From Ignavibacterium sp. (GTDB taxonomy: Bacteria; Bacteroidota; Ignavibacteria; Ignavibacteriales; Ignavibacteriaceae): a stretch of DNA of 64,000 nucleotides. Below are positions 18,487 through 26,812 of the stretch, one piece after another. Position 1 is the first letter of the stretch. The number at the start of each line of letters is the position of its first letter. The notes beneath the pieces are model-generated. The model worked only from the letters and a program-made list of their open reading frames with translations. It ran no database searches and had not been told where the DNA came from. The DNA lies in the NCBI GenBank assembly GCA_032027145.1, contig JAVSMP010000001.1, positions 2,423,116-2,487,115 of the forward strand. The letters are read 5' to 3'. Both the position numbers and the translations under genes were made by a program.

Positions 18487-19107
18487 ATGAAAGAAATTAA
18501 TAACACTCAGGTTATAAGACATAGATATAATAGATATTCAAAATTCTATGATTTTTTTGAATTGCCTATGGAAATATTTTTGGGTAAATGGAGGAAAGAT
18601 CTAGTAGCACATTGCAGCGGTAAAGTGCTGGAAGTCGGAGTAGGTACCGGGAAAAATATCAAATATTATCCTGATAATATTGACTTAACAGCAATTGATT
18701 TTAGCGAGGGAATGCTTTCGAAAGCAATAAAAAAATATAGTAACAGACCAAACACAAAATTTATGCAAACAGATATTCAGGCGACTAACTTTGAAGCCGA
18801 TACTTTCGATACAGTTATTGCCTCTTATGTTTTTTGTTCTGTCCCGGATCCTATTAAAGGGCTGAGAGAAATTAAACGAATCTGCAAAGATGATGGGAAA
18901 ATAATTCTATTAGAACACGTCAGAAGTGATACCAAAATAATTGGAGCACTGATGGATTTACTTAACCCTTTGACTTTAAGGCTGTTTGGTTTTAACATAA
19001 ATCGAAATACCCAAAATAATATAGTTAATTGCGGGTTTCATTCTTACCAGGTTAGATATTTATGGTATGATATTCTTAGAATGTTCATTATACATAACAA
19101 GAAATAA
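18487..19107 (+). CDS. Class I SAM-dependent methyltransferase
   Basis: The 206-aa protein has motif I VLEVGVGTGKNIKYYP, an acidic ribose contact at TAIDFSEGMLSKA, and later motifs (DTVIASYVFCSVPDP, IILLEHVRS). It matches the UbiE/PmtA-like group that methylates quinones or phospholipids. The position in a metal region suggests a lipid or small-molecule substrate, or a metalloid by analogy to ArsM, but no ArsM cysteines are recognised. Confidence 0.8.
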   Translation: MKEINNTQVIRHRYNRYSKFYDFFELPMEIFLGKWRKDLVAHCSGKVLEVGVGTGKNIKYYPDNIDLTAIDFSEGMLSKAIKKYSNRPNTKFMQTDIQATNFEADTFDTVIASYVFCSVPDPIKGLREIKRICKDDGKIILLEHVRSDTKIIGALMDLLNPLTLRLFGFNINRNTQNNIVNCGFHSYQVRYLWYDILRMFIIHNKK

Positions 19108-19133
19108 ATTTCAATATAAAATCGGAGAAAAAA

Positions 19134-19523
19134 ATGACTTACTATTTTAGTAAAATTGTAAAAGATAGTTTTGAGAGCACACTTCACAAAACAGAACTTG
19201 CTCTTAAACAGGAGGGTTTCGGTATCTTAACTGAAATTGATGTGCAGGAGACCTTAAAGAAAAAATTAGATGTTGATTTTAGGAAATACAAAATTCTTGG
19301 TGCCTGTAATCCACCTTATGCTTACAAAGCACTACAAGCAGAAGATAAGATCGGAACGATGCTGCCTTGTAATGTAATTGTAATCGAACAATCGGAAAAC
19401 AAAACAGAAGTGGCTGCAGTTGATCCGGTATCATCGATGCAAGCTGTGGATAATGTTAATCTTTCTTCAATTGCACAAGAAATAAGAACAAAGCTAAAAA
19501 AAGCCGTTGATAGTCTTGCTTAA
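19134..19523 (+). CDS. DUF302-family protein
   Basis: The 129-aa protein matches DUF302: an N-terminal SFESTLHKTELALKQEGFGILTE-type region, then KILGACNPPYAYKALQAE and GTMLPCNVIVIEQ. The two Cys in these motifs are conserved in many members. Function is unproven; DUF302 genes often lie in sulfur or metal operons. It follows the methyltransferase by 26 bp, so the two are likely co-transcribed. Confidence 0.88.
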   Translation: MTYYFSKIVKDSFESTLHKTELALKQEGFGILTEIDVQETLKKKLDVDFRKYKILGACNPPYAYKALQAEDKIGTMLPCNVIVIEQSENKTEVAAVDPVSSMQAVDNVNLSSIAQEIRTKLKKAVDSLA

Positions 19524-19715
19524 ACATAGAATCAAACCTGGACAAAAGTAGAAATAGAAATAAATATTGGTTAAATACAAATTGTTTCAGATTTAAGATA
19601 TGCGAATAACCAAAATTATTTTCATCTAAACGCTTAACATATTTAAATATTTTTAAATATCTTAAATTTCCAAAGCTGAAAACCTTTGTTATCTGCCATA
19701 ATAACAACTTTTTAA

Positions 19716-19731
19716 TGGCATCTCAATTGTC
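19716..19731 (+). promoter_or_regulatory. Sigma-54-like promoter before the copper operon
   Basis: TGGCAT, five bases, then TTGTC matches the sigma-54 spacing and shares TTGTC with the site at 11206. It lies ~45 bp upstream of the Met-rich protein gene that opens the copper ATPase/cupredoxin operon, in a 253-bp gap with no other gene. Confidence 0.5.
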
Positions 19732-19776
19732 ATATTTAAAACGACAATCAATAAACTAAAATTAAAAGGTGATAAA

Positions 19777-20166
19777 ATGCTTAAAAAAAATTTGATCGCA
19801 GTATTTATTCTTGGTTTTCTTTTCACATTTGCGACTTCGATAAATGCACAGGAAAAACCGATAGAAAAGAAAGAAAGCAAAATGATGATGCAGGATGAAA
19901 ATATGCAGAAATGCATGGACAAAATTGCTGACGACAGCACTATGCGAATGCAGATGATGGATAAAATGATGGAACATACGCAAGGTGATTCAACAGGAAT
20001 GATGCAGATGTGCAAGATGATGATGAATAATCCTGAAATGCATAAGATGATGATGAAGATGATGCACGGTGAAGGAATGATGGAGGGAATGATGAAACAC
20101 GATATGATGAAGGATTCGACAAAGAACAAATCAAAACACGAATCTCATCACCAGAAAAACAAATAA
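19777..20166 (+). CDS. Exported Met/His-rich protein
   Basis: The 129-aa protein has a signal peptide (residues 1-24, ending INAQ) and a mature part packed with Met and Asp/Lys, e.g. MQKCMDKIADDSTMRM and MHKMMMKMMHGEGMMEGMM, ending in a His-rich tail. Methionine-rich clusters suit Cu(I) or Ag(I) binding in the periplasm, as in CopK/PcoE-like or Met-motif proteins; the family is not identified. It directly precedes the copper ATPase by 26 bp. Confidence 0.75.
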   Translation: MLKKNLIAVFILGFLFTFATSINAQEKPIEKKESKMMMQDENMQKCMDKIADDSTMRMQMMDKMMEHTQGDSTGMMQMCKMMMNNPEMHKMMMKMMHGEGMMEGMMKHDMMKDSTKNKSKHESHHQKNK

Positions 20167-20192
20167 CAGATTAATGAAAGGAAGTTGATAAA

Positions 20193-22868
20193 ATGGTACA
20201 CGATCCTGTATGCGGAATGGAGGTGAAGACACCCTCGGAATATTATATTGATCTGGACGGTAAACGATATGAATTCTGTTCTGAAAACTGTCAGAATAAA
20301 TTTGCCCTCGATCCGAACAGTTACATTGAAAAGATGAATAAAGTTGAGCCGTCATATAGAACAACTAGTGATGGAATAGAGAAACTTACTTTACCAATAA
20401 ATGGTTTGCACTGCACTTCGTGTGTAAATACAATTGAAAAAGAAGTAAAGAAGTTGCCTGGTATTAGAGTAGCTCGTGTTAATTATGCAACAGAGATGGC
20501 ACACGTTGAATATATGAACGGTGAGACAAATACTGAAGAGATAATCGGGGCAATTAAAAAAGCCGGCTATCAGACAGGACAATCAACTCTGAAAATAGGA
20601 ATAAGAGGAATGTATTGCGGATCGTGTGTCTCAAAAATTGAAAAAGAGCTGAAACAGAAAAGCGGTGTTATTTCTGCAAGTGTTGATATAGCAACTGAAT
20701 CTGCAATTATAAATTACATTCCCGGTCTGGTATGTATTAATGAAATAAAAAATGTAATAGAAAAACTTGGTTATAAAACTTTTGATACCGCAAGTGTTAA
20801 AATGGAAAAAGCAGAAGAAAAGGAAAAGACTACCGCCGAACCCGTTGATGAAAACCAGCTTGCACGTGAAAAAGAATATAAAACTTTGATGAGTAAATTT
20901 ATTTTTGCTGCTATTCTTTCCTTACCTGCAATTCTTTTCAGCTATCCAGATTTATGGGGATTACCGGAACAATTTCAAAAAGGAACTGAGCTGCTTACTT
21001 ACATTTGGATAGGGCTTGGCTTATTAAGCTTGCCGGTTATGTTTTGGTCGGGTTCGCAATTTTATACAGGGGCGTGGGCTGCTTTCAAAAACAGATCGGC
21101 AAATATGCACACATTAATTGCAACCGGAATTTCTGCCGCTTGGCTCTATTCTGCAGTCGCTGTTTTATTTCCCGGAATATTTCCTTCTGAAGAATTAGCC
21201 GATGTCTTTTTTGATGTTGTGTTTGTAGTTGTTGCTCTAGTTGTTCTTGGGATGGCATTGGAAATAAGAGCAAAAGGAAAAAGTTCAGAAGCTATTAAAA
21301 AGTTAATCGGGCTTCAGGCAAAAACTGCAAGAGTTCTGCGTGATGGAAAAGAACTAGATATTCCTATTGAAGAAGTTGTTCTTGATGATATAATAATTGT
21401 AAGACCTGGCGAAAAAATACCGGTTGACGGAGAGATTACAGCTGGTTCTTCAACAGTTGATGAGTCAATGATTACGGGAGAATCAATACCGGTTGAGAAA
21501 CATATTGGCGATGAAGTAATTGGTGCATCTATAAACAAAACCGGTTCATTCAAATTTAAGGCAACAAAAGTTGGAAAGGATACTGCTCTTGCTCAGATTA
21601 TTCAGATGGTTGAACAAGCCCAAAGTTCAAAGGCCCCAATCCAGAGAGTGGTGGATAATGTTTCCGGGTATTTTGTTCCAACAGTAATGATTCTTGCGAT
21701 TCTTTCATTTGTTATCTGGTATGTATTTGGTCCTGTTCCGCAATTAATTTATGCTTTAATCGTTTTTGTTACAGTTCTTGTAATTGCCTGCCCGTGTGCA
21801 CTTGGACTAGCAACACCAATTTCATTAATGGTTGGAGTTGGTAAAGGAGCAGAGAACGGAATTCTAATCAGAAGTGGTGAGGCATTAGAAACTGCACAAA
21901 AATTAGATTCAATAGTTTTAGATAAAACAGGAACTATAACAGAAGGAAAACCATCGCTTACTGATGTAATTACTTCTAATGGTTTTAAAGAAGATGAAGT
22001 GTTAGCACTTAGTGCAAGTGTTGAAAGATTTTCGGAACATCCTTTGGCAGAGGCAATTGTGAAAGGAGCGGATGATAAAAATCTAACGCTCAATGATCCG
22101 AAGGAATTTAATGCAGTTCCCGGCCACGGAGTTGAAGCAAATGTTAATGGAAGGAAAATATTTCTTGGCAACTTAAAGATGATGAAAAAATTTTCTGTAG
22201 ATCTTGGTGAACTGGAAGAAAAAAGTATAAAACTTGCTGATGATGGTAAAACACCAATGTTTATTGCAATAGATGATAAAGCTGCTGGAATTATTGCTGT
22301 TGCAGATACCATTAAACCGGATTCAAAAGAAGCGATTGCATTACTTAAAAAAATGGGATTGGAAGTAGTAATGATAACCGGCGATAATACAAGGACTGCA
22401 AATGCAATCGGCAGGCAGGTTGGTATTGATAGAGTTCTCGCGGAAGTTTTGCCGGAAGATAAAGCGTTCAATGTTCAGAAACTGCAAAATGAAGGAAAGA
22501 TAGTTGCTATGGTTGGTGACGGAATAAATGATGCACCAGCATTAGCTCAGGCAGATATTGGTTTGGCTATCGGAACCGGAACTGACGTTGCAATCGAAGC
22601 ATCTGATATTACTTTAATTAAAGGAAGTCTTAAAGGTGTTGTGCTTGCAATTCAGCTTTCAAAAGCTACGATGAAAAATATAAAAGAAAATCTTTTCGGT
22701 GCATTCTTTTACAACGGACTGGGAATACCTATCGCAGCCGGGTTGCTTTATCCGTTTTTGGGATTGTTACTCTCACCACTTATTGCAGGTGCTGCTATGG
22801 CATTTAGTTCTGTAACTGTTGTAACAAATGCAAATCGTTTAAGAAGATTTAAACCAAAATTGAAGTAA
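20193..22868 (+). CDS. copA: Copper P1B-type ATPase with YHS and two HMA domains
   Basis: The 891-aa protein has, in order: a YHS domain (residues 1-48), HMA 1 with C74-x-x-C77, HMA 2 with C142-x-x-C145, membrane helices, TGES, the C533-P-C535 motif followed by ALGLATP, phosphorylation site D577-[20 protein letters not shown] and [18 protein letters not shown] is diagnostic of Cu+ exporters. The N-terminal YHS domain is an addition seen in some copper ATPases and matches the stand-alone YHS protein at 16187. It exports copper across the inner membrane. A cupredoxin gene follows 12 bp later. Confidence 0.93.
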   Translation: MVHDPVCGMEVKTPSEYYIDLDGKRYEFCSENCQNKFALDPNSYIEKMNKVEPSYRTTSDGIEKLTLPINGLHCTSCVNTIEKEVKKLPGIRVARVNYATEMAHVEYMNGETNTEEIIGAIKKAGYQTGQSTLKIGIRGMYCGSCVSKIEKELKQKSGVISASVDIATESAIINYIPGLVCINEIKNVIEKLGYKTFDTASVKMEKAEEKEKTTAEPVDENQLAREKEYKTLMSKFIFAAILSLPAILFSYPDLWGLPEQFQKGTELLTYIWIGLGLLSLPVMFWSGSQFYTGAWAAFKNRSANMHTLIATGISAAWLYSAVAVLFPGIFPSEELADVFFDVVFVVVALVVLGMALEIRAKGKSSEAIKKLIGLQAKTARVLRDGKELDIPIEEVVLDDIIIVRPGEKIPVDGEITAGSSTVDESMITGESIPVEKHIGDEVIGASINKTGSFKFKATKVGKDTALAQIIQMVEQAQSSKAPIQRVVDNVSGYFVPTVMILAILSFVIWYVFGPVPQLIYALIVFVTVLVIACPCALGLATPISLMVGVGKGAENGILIRSGEALETAQKLDSIVLDKTGTITEGKPSLTDVITSNGFKEDEVLALSASVERFSEHPLAEAIVKGADDKNLTLNDPKEFNAVPGHGVEANVNGRKIFLGNLKMMKKFSVDLGELEEKSIKLADDGKTPMFIAIDDKAAGIIAVADTIKPDSKEAIALLKKMGLEVVMITGDNTRTANAIGRQVGIDRVLAEVLPEDKAFNVQKLQNEGKIVAMVGDGINDAPALAQADIGLAIGTGTDVAIEASDITLIKGSLKGVVLAIQLSKATMKNIKENLFGAFFYNGLGIPIAAGLLYPFLGLLLSPLIAGAAMAFSSVTVVTNANRLRRFKPKLK

Positions 22869-22879
22869 GGAGAATAAAA

Positions 22880-23257
22880 ATGGCGCTTGATCAAATATTA
22901 GTAATAATTGGTGGACTTGGATTATCAATCTGGGTTGCCTGGTATTTCTGGTTCTCAGAAAAGAAAGCTGTAAAAGTCCAATCTGTAGAAGGCGGAATTC
23001 AGGAAGCAGTGATAAAAGTGAAAGGTGGATACACACCTGATGTTCTAATTTTTGAAACAGGCAAACCAATTAAATTAAATTTCATAAGAGAAGAAACTGC
23101 TGCCTGCACAGAAGAAGTCGTTTTTTCGGATTTCAATAAAAGAGCAACACTTACACCATACAAAACTATTCCGGTTGAATTGAAAATTGATAAACCAGGT
23201 GAATATGGTTTTCAGTGTGGAATGGGGATGGTAAAGGGCAAATTGATTGTGCAATGA
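22880..23257 (+). CDS. Membrane-anchored cupredoxin-like protein
   Basis: The 125-aa protein has one N-terminal helix (residues ~4-26) and a cupredoxin-type beta domain. Cys and Met in TAACTEEVVFSDF and FQCGMGMVKGKL fit the copper-site loops of the EfeO/cupredoxin_1 group. It may accept copper from the ATPase encoded just upstream, by inference. The last step of the operon is the double-YHS gene 42 bp later. Confidence 0.82.
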   Translation: MALDQILVIIGGLGLSIWVAWYFWFSEKKAVKVQSVEGGIQEAVIKVKGGYTPDVLIFETGKPIKLNFIREETAACTEEVVFSDFNKRATLTPYKTIPVELKIDKPGEYGFQCGMGMVKGKLIVQ

Positions 23258-23298
23258 AATTCTTTTGCAGTCCTTCTCTATAAAAAGGAGATGATAAA

Positions 23299-23712
23299 AT
23301 GAATCAAAAAAATTTTATACGTGATGTTGTTTGCGGGATGTACCTAATAACTACTGAAGGATGTAAGGTAAGTGAAGTAAATGGTGAGAAATACTATTTC
23401 TGTTGTGAGACTTGTAAAGAGGAGTTCGATAAAAATATGGATAAGTATATTGATAGCATTCCTGAAAACAAAAAGGGTGAGAAAAATCCTAATAAAGTTG
23501 ATTGGGAAAGAGACCCTGTGTGTGGCGAAAGAATTAATATAGACGATGCAAAAGGTATGAGTATTTATAAAAACGAGAAATATTATTTCTGTTGTGTAAC
23601 CTGCAAAAAAGTTTTTGATAATAATCCTGCTGCATATGCAGATAAAGAAGAAGGATACTTTGATCCGAATAATCCAAATGATTTTTTAGATGGAAGGTTC
23701 AGAATACTCTAA
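23299..23712 (+). CDS. Double YHS-domain protein
   Basis: The 137-aa protein contains two YHS domains: RDVVCGMYLITTEG with GEKYYFCCETCKEEFDKN (residues ~8-50), and RDPVCGERINIDD with NEKYYFCCVTCKKVFDNN (~71-118). Both retain the metal-type cysteines. It has no signal peptide, so a cytoplasmic metal-binding role next to the copper ATPase is inferred. A clear AAAGGAG ribosome site precedes the start. Confidence 0.88.
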   Translation: MNQKNFIRDVVCGMYLITTEGCKVSEVNGEKYYFCCETCKEEFDKNMDKYIDSIPENKKGEKNPNKVDWERDPVCGERINIDDAKGMSIYKNEKYYFCCVTCKKVFDNNPAAYADKEEGYFDPNNPNDFLDGRFRIL

Positions 23713-23728
23713 AAAGTGAGAAGTTAAA

Positions 23729-24421
23729 ATGGATACTACCGGAATTAATAGCTTTGAAGATATTGTTAAACTTGTAAGAAGATCAAATTTTTTTTGTGAG
23801 AAGGATGCCATTACCCTAAAAAATACCTTATTGACAGAAATAAAAATAAATAGCATTGATTTGCCATTCAGATTAAAGTGTTTTGCTCATAAACAAGGTA
23901 TTGTATCTTTGGAAAAATTATTAAATACTAAATTAAGTAAAATCATACGCTGCAGAAATATTGGAATAAGAACAATTGTAGAATCACGAAAAATAATTAT
24001 AGATCATTTAGACAATATGAGAGACTTTTTTAGAAATTTAGAATTTGAAGGTAACATTGTGGTTACATATTTTCCCTTCATTAAGGGATTTTTTAGAACC
24101 ACAAGATTAAACTTCAATTTTGTCTATAAAGATTTATCTTGTATCGAAATACCAAAGAAAATCAATGAGTACATCAATGAAAAGAAAAAACTCAAGATCA
24201 TTTATGATCTATTAAACATTAATTATGACGAACTTAAGAAAGAAAAGAATATCGGTCACAAAACATTAGGAAAATTACAGAGTAATTTAGTTAGCTTATT
24301 AAGTTTAGAAAGGGTCATTTTCCTTGGTAAACCTAAAAAGTATGAATTAATTACAATCCCTAAAGTAAATTCACCGCTTCCCTTAAATTCTGTTTCAGCA
24401 AGTGTGATTAAATTTGTGTAG
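23729..24421 (+). CDS. Protein with two RNA-polymerase alpha-CTD-like helical units
   Basis: The 230-aa protein has two segments shaped like the RNA polymerase alpha C-terminal domain, a helix-hairpin-helix fold: LPFRLKCFAHKQGIVSLEKL followed by IIRCRNIGIRTIVESRK (residues ~51-90), and YDELKKEKNIGHKTLGKLQ (~168-186). In alpha-CTDs the first resembles the LxxRAxxxLxxxGI, TVGEL, IRNFGKKSLEEI series. It could bind DNA or RNA polymerase. The family is not recognised. Its 3' end overlaps, on the other strand, the last codons of a broken integrase fragment, so it may itself sit at an element border. Confidence 0.55.
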   Translation: MDTTGINSFEDIVKLVRRSNFFCEKDAITLKNTLLTEIKINSIDLPFRLKCFAHKQGIVSLEKLLNTKLSKIIRCRNIGIRTIVESRKIIIDHLDNMRDFFRNLEFEGNIVVTYFPFIKGFFRTTRLNFNFVYKDLSCIEIPKKINEYINEKKKLKIIYDLLNINYDELKKEKNIGHKTLGKLQSNLVSLLSLERVIFLGKPKKYELITIPKVNSPLPLNSVSASVIKFV

Positions 24422-24568
24422 TAATCAAATTTTCATGCCCTAACAATTCTTTGACCACATATAAGGAAACTCCTCTTTGAACCAACAACGAAGCAAAAGA
24501 ATGACGCAAAGAAAATGAATTTTATCATTCAATCCAATTGCACGAATAACTTTCTGAAATTTTTGAGC
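24408..24568 (-). pseudogene. Remnant of a tyrosine recombinase
   Basis: On the minus strand, bases from ~24568 encode AQKFQKVIRAIGLNDKIHF; then, after a small frameshift near 24528, LRHSFASLLVQRGVSLYVVK and ELLGHENLITTQI, followed by a stop at 24408-24410. This is the C-terminal catalytic part of a tyrosine integrase, with the HxxR box and GH motif present. It is broken: the N-terminal part is absent, the frame shifts, and the expected catalytic Tyr after TTQI is lost. It is a different family member from the intact integrase at 52027-53124. Confidence 0.8.
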
Positions 24569-24569
24569 T

Positions 24570-24592
24570 ATAAGGAGGCTTACCCTCCTTAT
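24570..24592. repeat. Perfect 9-bp inverted repeat beside the integrase remnant
   Basis: ATAAGGAGG at 24570-24578 and CCTCCTTAT at 24584-24592 form a perfect stem with a 5-base loop. It covers the last codon of the lipoprotein gene and abuts the integrase remnant. No T-run follows on either strand, so it may be a transcript-end structure or a scar of an element junction. Confidence 0.5.
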
Positions 24593-24861
24593 TCCAGATC
24601 AAGATTGGTGTACAGCTTGATATCATTAAAATTTCCAAAGTTATTTTTTATTCTGAACTTTCTAACTTCATCTGGCAGTCCAAGTTCAATAGCTATTCTT
24701 CTACCTGATTCAAGAGTTATCTCTGCATAATAGGTTTCAACTTGCAGGTTAATTTCATTCAGCAGAATGATAACATATTCATTATCTTCAGTCCAGCTTA
24801 TTTCATTTGATGAACTGCAGCTGATGAAGAGTAAAAACACTAATGCAAATAAATATTTCAT
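24589..24861 (-). CDS. Small predicted lipoprotein
   Basis: The 90-aa protein has a lipoprotein signal: MKYLFALVFLLFISC, where C15 would be the lipidated cysteine (lipobox LFIS-C). The rest has beta-rich segments (YYAEITLESGRRIAIEL, IKLYTNLDL). No family recognised. It is probably anchored in a membrane. It has a AAGGAG ribosome site and stands downstream of a terminator on the same strand, so it likely has its own promoter. Confidence 0.65.
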   Translation of the reverse strand: MKYLFALVFLLFISCSSSNEISWTEDNEYVIILLNEINLQVETYYAEITLESGRRIAIELGLPDEVRKFRIKNNFGNFNDIKLYTNLDLE

Positions 24862-24880
24862 TGCAACTCCTTTGTAAATA

Positions 24881-24910
24881 AATAAAAATGCCAGACAAGT
24901 TGCCTGGCAT
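24881..24910 (-). terminator. Intrinsic terminator of the small minus-strand operon
   Basis: Read on the minus strand, a stem pairing bases 24904-24910 with 24888-24894 is followed by a T-rich tract (24881-24887). It lies 29 bp after the stop of the 57-aa gene at 24939 and ends the Gam/regulator gene set. Confidence 0.7.
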
Positions 24911-24938
24911 TAAAGTTTGAACAGTCTGAACAAGTCCT

Positions 24939-25112
24939 TCAGTTTAGTGAGAACTCTCTTTTTTTTAGCTCTGTTTCATAGAACTCGATTATTGGTTCTT
25001 CACCTTTCTTTCGTATATCTAGATTGATGATTATTATTTTGATATTCTTTGTTTCAGTTTTAATCTCTGTAATTCTGCCGTTTTCAATGAACACATAGAT
25101 TTCTTCTGGCAT
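24939..25112 (-). CDS. Uncharacterised 57-aa protein of the integrated element
   Basis: The frame runs from an ATG at 25112 with a GGGAGT ribosome site to a TGA at 24939. The product begins MPEEIYVFIENGRITEIKTE and is charged, soluble and beta-rich at first. It lies 10 bp downstream of the 150-aa gene on the same strand and directly before the terminator, consistent with the last gene of a short operon. No family recognised. Confidence 0.6.
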   Translation of the reverse strand: MPEEIYVFIENGRITEIKTETKNIKIIIINLDIRKKGEEPIIEFYETELKKREFSLN

Positions 25113-25122
25113 ATTTTACTCC

Positions 25123-25575
25123 CTAATTGTATCCGTTGGGAGTGATTTTACTTCTTGCAATAAACAGAGTTATTGCTATCCTGTTCACATCAACCATACC
25201 ATTAAGCTGCTCTTGAATCTTCAGTGCATCCTGATAGGACGACAACATCGCATCGAAGTAATTGTCTTTCTGTACCTGATGGTTGTTATTGGTTGGTATC
25301 TGCTGTTTAATCTTAACGTCATACTTCGTTACGATCTTTGTTCCTTTCTGCTCGGCAAGTTTGGTTATCTCAAATCTGTCACCCTTCTTCAAGGTCTTGA
25401 TCTGTTCGTTTACTTCTTCAGGTGCAAAGAACAGGACTTCCTCACCGCTCTGTTCTTTCAGTGTGTACATCCAGTAAGGACCATATCTGCTTTGTCCTGA
25501 AATCGGTTCATCAAACAACAGCTCTAAGGTCTGGCTCTTGTTCAGTTCGAGCTCCAGTTTCTTTCTTTCTGCCAT
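25123..25575 (-). CDS. Uncharacterised 150-aa protein, possibly single-strand DNA associated
   Basis: The 150-aa protein has a beta-rich first half (TLELLFDEPISGQSRYGPYW, VLFFAPEEVNEQIKTLKKG, FEITKLA) that looks like an OB-type small-molecule or nucleic-acid binding barrel, and a helical C-terminus. It overlaps the end of the Gam-like gene by 65 bp. In other elements, single-strand binding proteins sit next to Gam-type proteins, so a DNA-processing role is plausible but unproven. Confidence 0.6.
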   Translation of the reverse strand: MAERKKLELELNKSQTLELLFDEPISGQSRYGPYWMYTLKEQSGEEVLFFAPEEVNEQIKTLKKGDRFEITKLAEQKGTKIVTKYDVKIKQQIPTNNNHQVQKDNYFDAMLSSYQDALKIQEQLNGMVDVNRIAITLFIARSKITPNGYN

Positions 25576-26077
25576 TACTTTCTTCTCCGTTTAGTTTATA
25601 GCTAAATTCTTCTTTGCCTTCGATCAGTTTTATTCCAGCAGGAACAGGTTTTGTTTTAATGTAAGCTTTGATCTTATTCAGATCAGGCTTAACCTGCTCA
25701 GGAACAACTGTTAACATCTCGGGTTTTGCTTTCTTTAGGAACAGCTCAAGATCCTCGATCTCAACTTTATCAGGTTTCTTATGCATCTTAAGTGTTCCGT
25801 TCGGAAGAGCGATTGTCTTTTCTCCTCTTTCCCTGATAAATGCCTCAAGCTTAAGCTCAAGCCATTTAATGCGTTCCTGAAGCTGTGTGTTCTTATGAAG
25901 AACGAAGTTGTTGATCATAGAACATTCCTTCTCAGCTTCGTGGAAGTTGTACTCAATCTGTGAACTGAGCTTCTTTACAGCAAGAAGCAGCAGATCAAAG
26001 TATGCCTCTGTCTGCTGTTCTTCTTTCTGTTCTGCCTGCTGAATAAGTTCATCGAGAAAATTTATTTCCAAAGCCAT
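25511..26077 (-). CDS. Gam-like host-nuclease inhibitor
   Basis: The ATG at 26077 is preferred to the in-frame one at 26089 because GGAAAGGAAA lies directly before it. The 188-aa product has a long N-terminal coiled helix (residues ~1-85), then ALPNGTLKMHKKPDKVEIED, the signature of the Mu Gam-like family (host-nuclease inhibitor that coats DNA ends). Gam proteins protect linear DNA from RecBCD-type exonucleases. This marks the region as phage- or element-derived. Neighbours on the same strand are a sigma-like regulator and two small proteins. Confidence 0.8.
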   Translation of the reverse strand: MALEINFLDELIQQAEQKEEQQTEAYFDLLLLAVKKLSSQIEYNFHEAEKECSMINNFVLHKNTQLQERIKWLELKLEAFIRERGEKTIALPNGTLKMHKKPDKVEIEDLELFLKKAKPEMLTVVPEQVKPDLNKIKAYIKTKPVPAGIKLIEGKEEFSYKLNGEESNGRKKETGARTEQEPDLRAVV

Positions 26078-26199
26078 TTTCCTTTCCATCGTTTAAGAAT
26101 TACAACCGTCACCAGTTCAAAAACTATTCTACCTGCCAGCTTTGCGTATCCTATTACTTTTTTTCTATCCACTCGCATTTTATTTGCTACCTTTCTCAT
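26062..26199 (-). CDS. Possible 45-aa basic peptide upstream of the Gam gene
   Basis: The frame begins ATG at 26199 and ends at 26062, overlapping the Gam start. It encodes a basic peptide with a hydrophobic centre (GYAKLAGRIVFELVTVVIL), possibly one membrane helix. The position between two co-directional genes and the 16-base overlap with Gam favour a real gene, but it is short and its ribosome site is weak. Confidence 0.35.
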   Translation of the reverse strand: MRKVANKMRVDRKKVIGYAKLAGRIVFELVTVVILKRWKGKWLWK

Positions 26200-26251
26200 C
26201 GTTTCTTTCTAAAAAATTTTTAACTTAAAAATCCTCAACCGCAAAAAGCGA

Positions 26252-26812
26252 TTAAGGATAAGCGAATTCTTCCAGACGAAAATATTCCAGGAACATTTGT
26301 TTTAATTTGCTGATGATGGTTCTTACGGCTTGATATGTGGTGTGAAGGATTTCAGCAATGTCTTTTGCTTTGTATCCTTGAATCAGGTGGGTTAGTATGG
26401 TATGCTCCCGTGTGGTTAATGTTGCTTGCCAGTTCTTAAAGTCCACGTTGAATGACATCTGTTCTTCAACTGCTTCTTTTCTCCAAGGCTTATTTGTCAT
26501 CCATTCATCAAACTCAACAATTTCAGTTTCAACATCAGGTCTTCTTCTATAGAAAGAAAGTGGATCAATAGTAGATGTACCTCCGTAACCTTTTTTGCAG
26601 AAGCTTCTCTGGTCAACTTCCTTTGCTCTCTGAGTAATAAAGCACTTGTAATCCTGTTTCTTAATTTCCTTCTCGGATGCTTTATCACGGATGAACTTTT
26701 CATAGCTCTGGCAAACTAGTTCTTGAATTTTATCTTTTCGTCTTGGATCATATCGCATCACCGCCCAATATGCTTGATCAGCTACTATCGGGTATAGCTC
26801 TTCCCAGGACAA
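26252..26812 (-). CDS. Sigma-70-family-like regulator
   Basis: The start is a TTG at 26812 with an AGGAG site seven bases before it. The 186-aa product has a helical N-terminal part and a C-terminal helix-turn-helix of the sigma region 4/LuxR type: LTTREHTILTHLIQGYKAKDIAEILHTTYQAVRTIISKLK (residues ~131-170). It probably controls the Gam-containing operon or other element genes. The N-terminal region 2 of a true sigma factor is not clear, so it could be a transcription factor rather than a sigma subunit. Confidence 0.65.
   Translation of the reverse strand: MSWEELYPIVADQAYWAVMRYDPRRKDKIQELVCQSYEKFIRDKASEKEIKKQDYKCFITQRAKEVDQRSFCKKGYGGTSTIDPLSFYRRRPDVETEIVEFDEWMTNKPWRKEAVEEQMSFNVDFKNWQATLTTREHTILTHLIQGYKAKDIAEILHTTYQAVRTIISKLKQMFLEYFRLEEFAYP

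Noticed and set aside
19861-20120. Runs of ATGATG that look like a tandem repeat.
   Set aside because: They are the codons of a Met-rich exported protein in one frame, not a DNA repeat.
21749-22471. A 240-aa minus-strand frame opposite the copper ATPase.
   Set aside because: It is antisense to the catalytic core of the ATPase, has no domain similarity and no ribosome site; it is a frame shadow.
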